A stretch of DNA of 5,735 nt from Halobacteriales archaeon. GTDB taxonomy: Archaea > Thermoplasmatota > SW-10-69-26 > JACQPN01 > JAIVGT01. Positions 5,065 through 5,735 of the stretch are shown here, one piece after another. Position 1 is the stretch's first letter. The number at the start of each line of letters is the position of its first letter. The notes beneath the pieces were generated by a model. The model did not search any database, had not been told where the DNA came from, and worked only from the letters and a program-made list of their open reading frames with translations. The stretch covers positions 1 to 5,735 of the forward strand of contig JAIVGT010000334.1 of the NCBI GenBank assembly GCA_020201485.1. Reading direction: 5' to 3'. The translations under genes and the position numbers were made by a program.

Positions 5065-5735
5065 GATCTCGTCCCGGGCGAGAGCGACGTGGACGAGTTG
5101 CTCGAGGACGTGGGCGAGGAAGGCGTCGCCGTGGTGAACCTGGCCGGCTACTCCGGCGTCGACACCAGCGACTTCGTCACGCACCAAGGCATCGACAACG
5201 TCACCGACGTGCAGGCGACGGCCAACGGCCTGACCGGGCTCGCGCGCGACACCGTGAACGGCGGCGTGGCCACCGCGACCACCGGCGCCGTCCTGGTCCT
5301 CGGAATCGCCGCCGACAGCATGCTCCAAGCCCAGACCATCCCGGACGAGGCCGTGCCGGACGGCATCGCGGCCATGGGCGAAGGCCGCGGCCTGGCGTTC
5401 CGCGCCGTGGACCGCACCAACGAGCTCACGAACGGCGCGGACGGGTCGCTCGCCCCCGCCATCCAGGCGACGTACGACGCCATCCCGAAGCCGGAGTCGA
5501 CCATCGGGCTCTTCGTCCTGGTCGACACGAACGTCCTCATCGACACGCTGGACTTCACGAACGGCATCCTCGTCGACATCCACACGCCGGACGTCGCCGG
5601 GCTGCAGCAGGACGTGACCGACTACGCGGTCGCGCTCTCCGGGTCCCCGAGCGGCATCCTCGCCCCGGGCTCGGACTACGCGAACGCCGTCGCCGGGAGC
5701 ACGGGGGCGTTCGTCCTGGAGAGCCAGGGCGACGC
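4990..5735 (+). CDS. Acidic secreted protein of unknown function (3' partial)
   Basis: ATG at 4990 opens a frame that continues past the window edge (248 full codons). The start is chosen because it gives a complete Sec signal peptide: MQKTT, a hydrophobic core of Leu, Ala and Met (residues 6-20), and the cleavage site IASA-D between residues 25 and 26. The mature part is very acidic: by my count about 34 Asp/Glu against about 5 Lys/Arg, with an acidic cluster at residues 31-44 (ESDVDELLEDVGEE). It has no cysteine. Moderately hydrophobic stretches at about residues 96-108 and 174-194 (FVLVDTNVLIDTLDF within it) look like buried strands and not membrane spans. I recognise no family. It lies 212 bases downstream of the propeller gene on the same strand, probably with its own promoter. 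Being next to another exported protein suggests, but does not show, a surface or extracellular role. Confidence 0.85.
   Translation, partial: MQKTTLGALAALALMLMLAAPIASADLVPGESDVDELLEDVGEEGVAVVNLAGYSGVDTSDFVTHQGIDNVTDVQATANGLTGLARDTVNGGVATATTGAVLVLGIAADSMLQAQTIPDEAVPDGIAAMGEGRGLAFRAVDRTNELTNGADGSLAPAIQATYDAIPKPESTIGLFVLVDTNVLIDTLDFTNGILVDIHTPDVAGLQQDVTDYAVALSGSPSGILAPGSDYANAVAGSTGAFVLESQGD

Noticed and set aside
4687..5583. Minus-strand open frame spanning the intergenic region and gene 2
   Set aside because: The opposite strand has a complete signal peptide and start; the minus frame is Val/Arg/Asp-rich shadow sequence with no signal or motif.

Overview
This is a GC-rich window (roughly 70% G+C by eye, with G or C at most third codon positions). 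Everything codes on the + strand: one very large secreted repeat protein gene, a 212-base gap, and the start of a second secreted protein gene. Both genes are cut by the window edges. The organism cannot be fixed from this sequence. An archaeon, perhaps of the Thermoplasmatota or a halophile, is plausible: the best promoter candidate before gene 2 is a TATA-like element placed for a very short leader, neither start has a clear Shine-Dalgarno, and the gene 2 product is very acidic. A GC-rich bacterium is not excluded.

Positions 1-4777 hold the large gene, which enters from outside the window. The order is an N-terminal domain of the kind that precedes SBBP propellers (about 40-702), thirteen SBBP-type beta-propeller blades (703-about 3217), four Ig-like domains (about 3218-4423), a proline-rich tail (4478-4726) and a short hydrophobic C-terminus. 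The gene is broken inside blade 10: reading shifts from frame 1 to frame 2 at about 2461, and blade spacing shows that about 44 bases are missing there. As written, the sequence gives two overlapping open frames, 1-3741 and 2462-4777. Frame 1 after 2461 is out-of-frame noise that stays open only because the DNA is so GC-rich.

Positions 4778-4989 are non-coding. They hold a 14-base perfect palindrome and a CTTAAG element that may be the promoter of gene 2. Gene 2 (4990 to the window end) begins with a clear Sec signal peptide followed by an acidic, cysteine-free sequence that I do not recognise.

Both products would be exported, so the locus looks like cell-surface or extracellular protein coding. 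No enzyme, mobile element, CRISPR array or RNA gene was found. I see no clear evidence of a new multi-gene system. The points most worth checking are the blade-10 deletion, the pairing of cysteines domain by domain, and the unknown acidic secreted protein.
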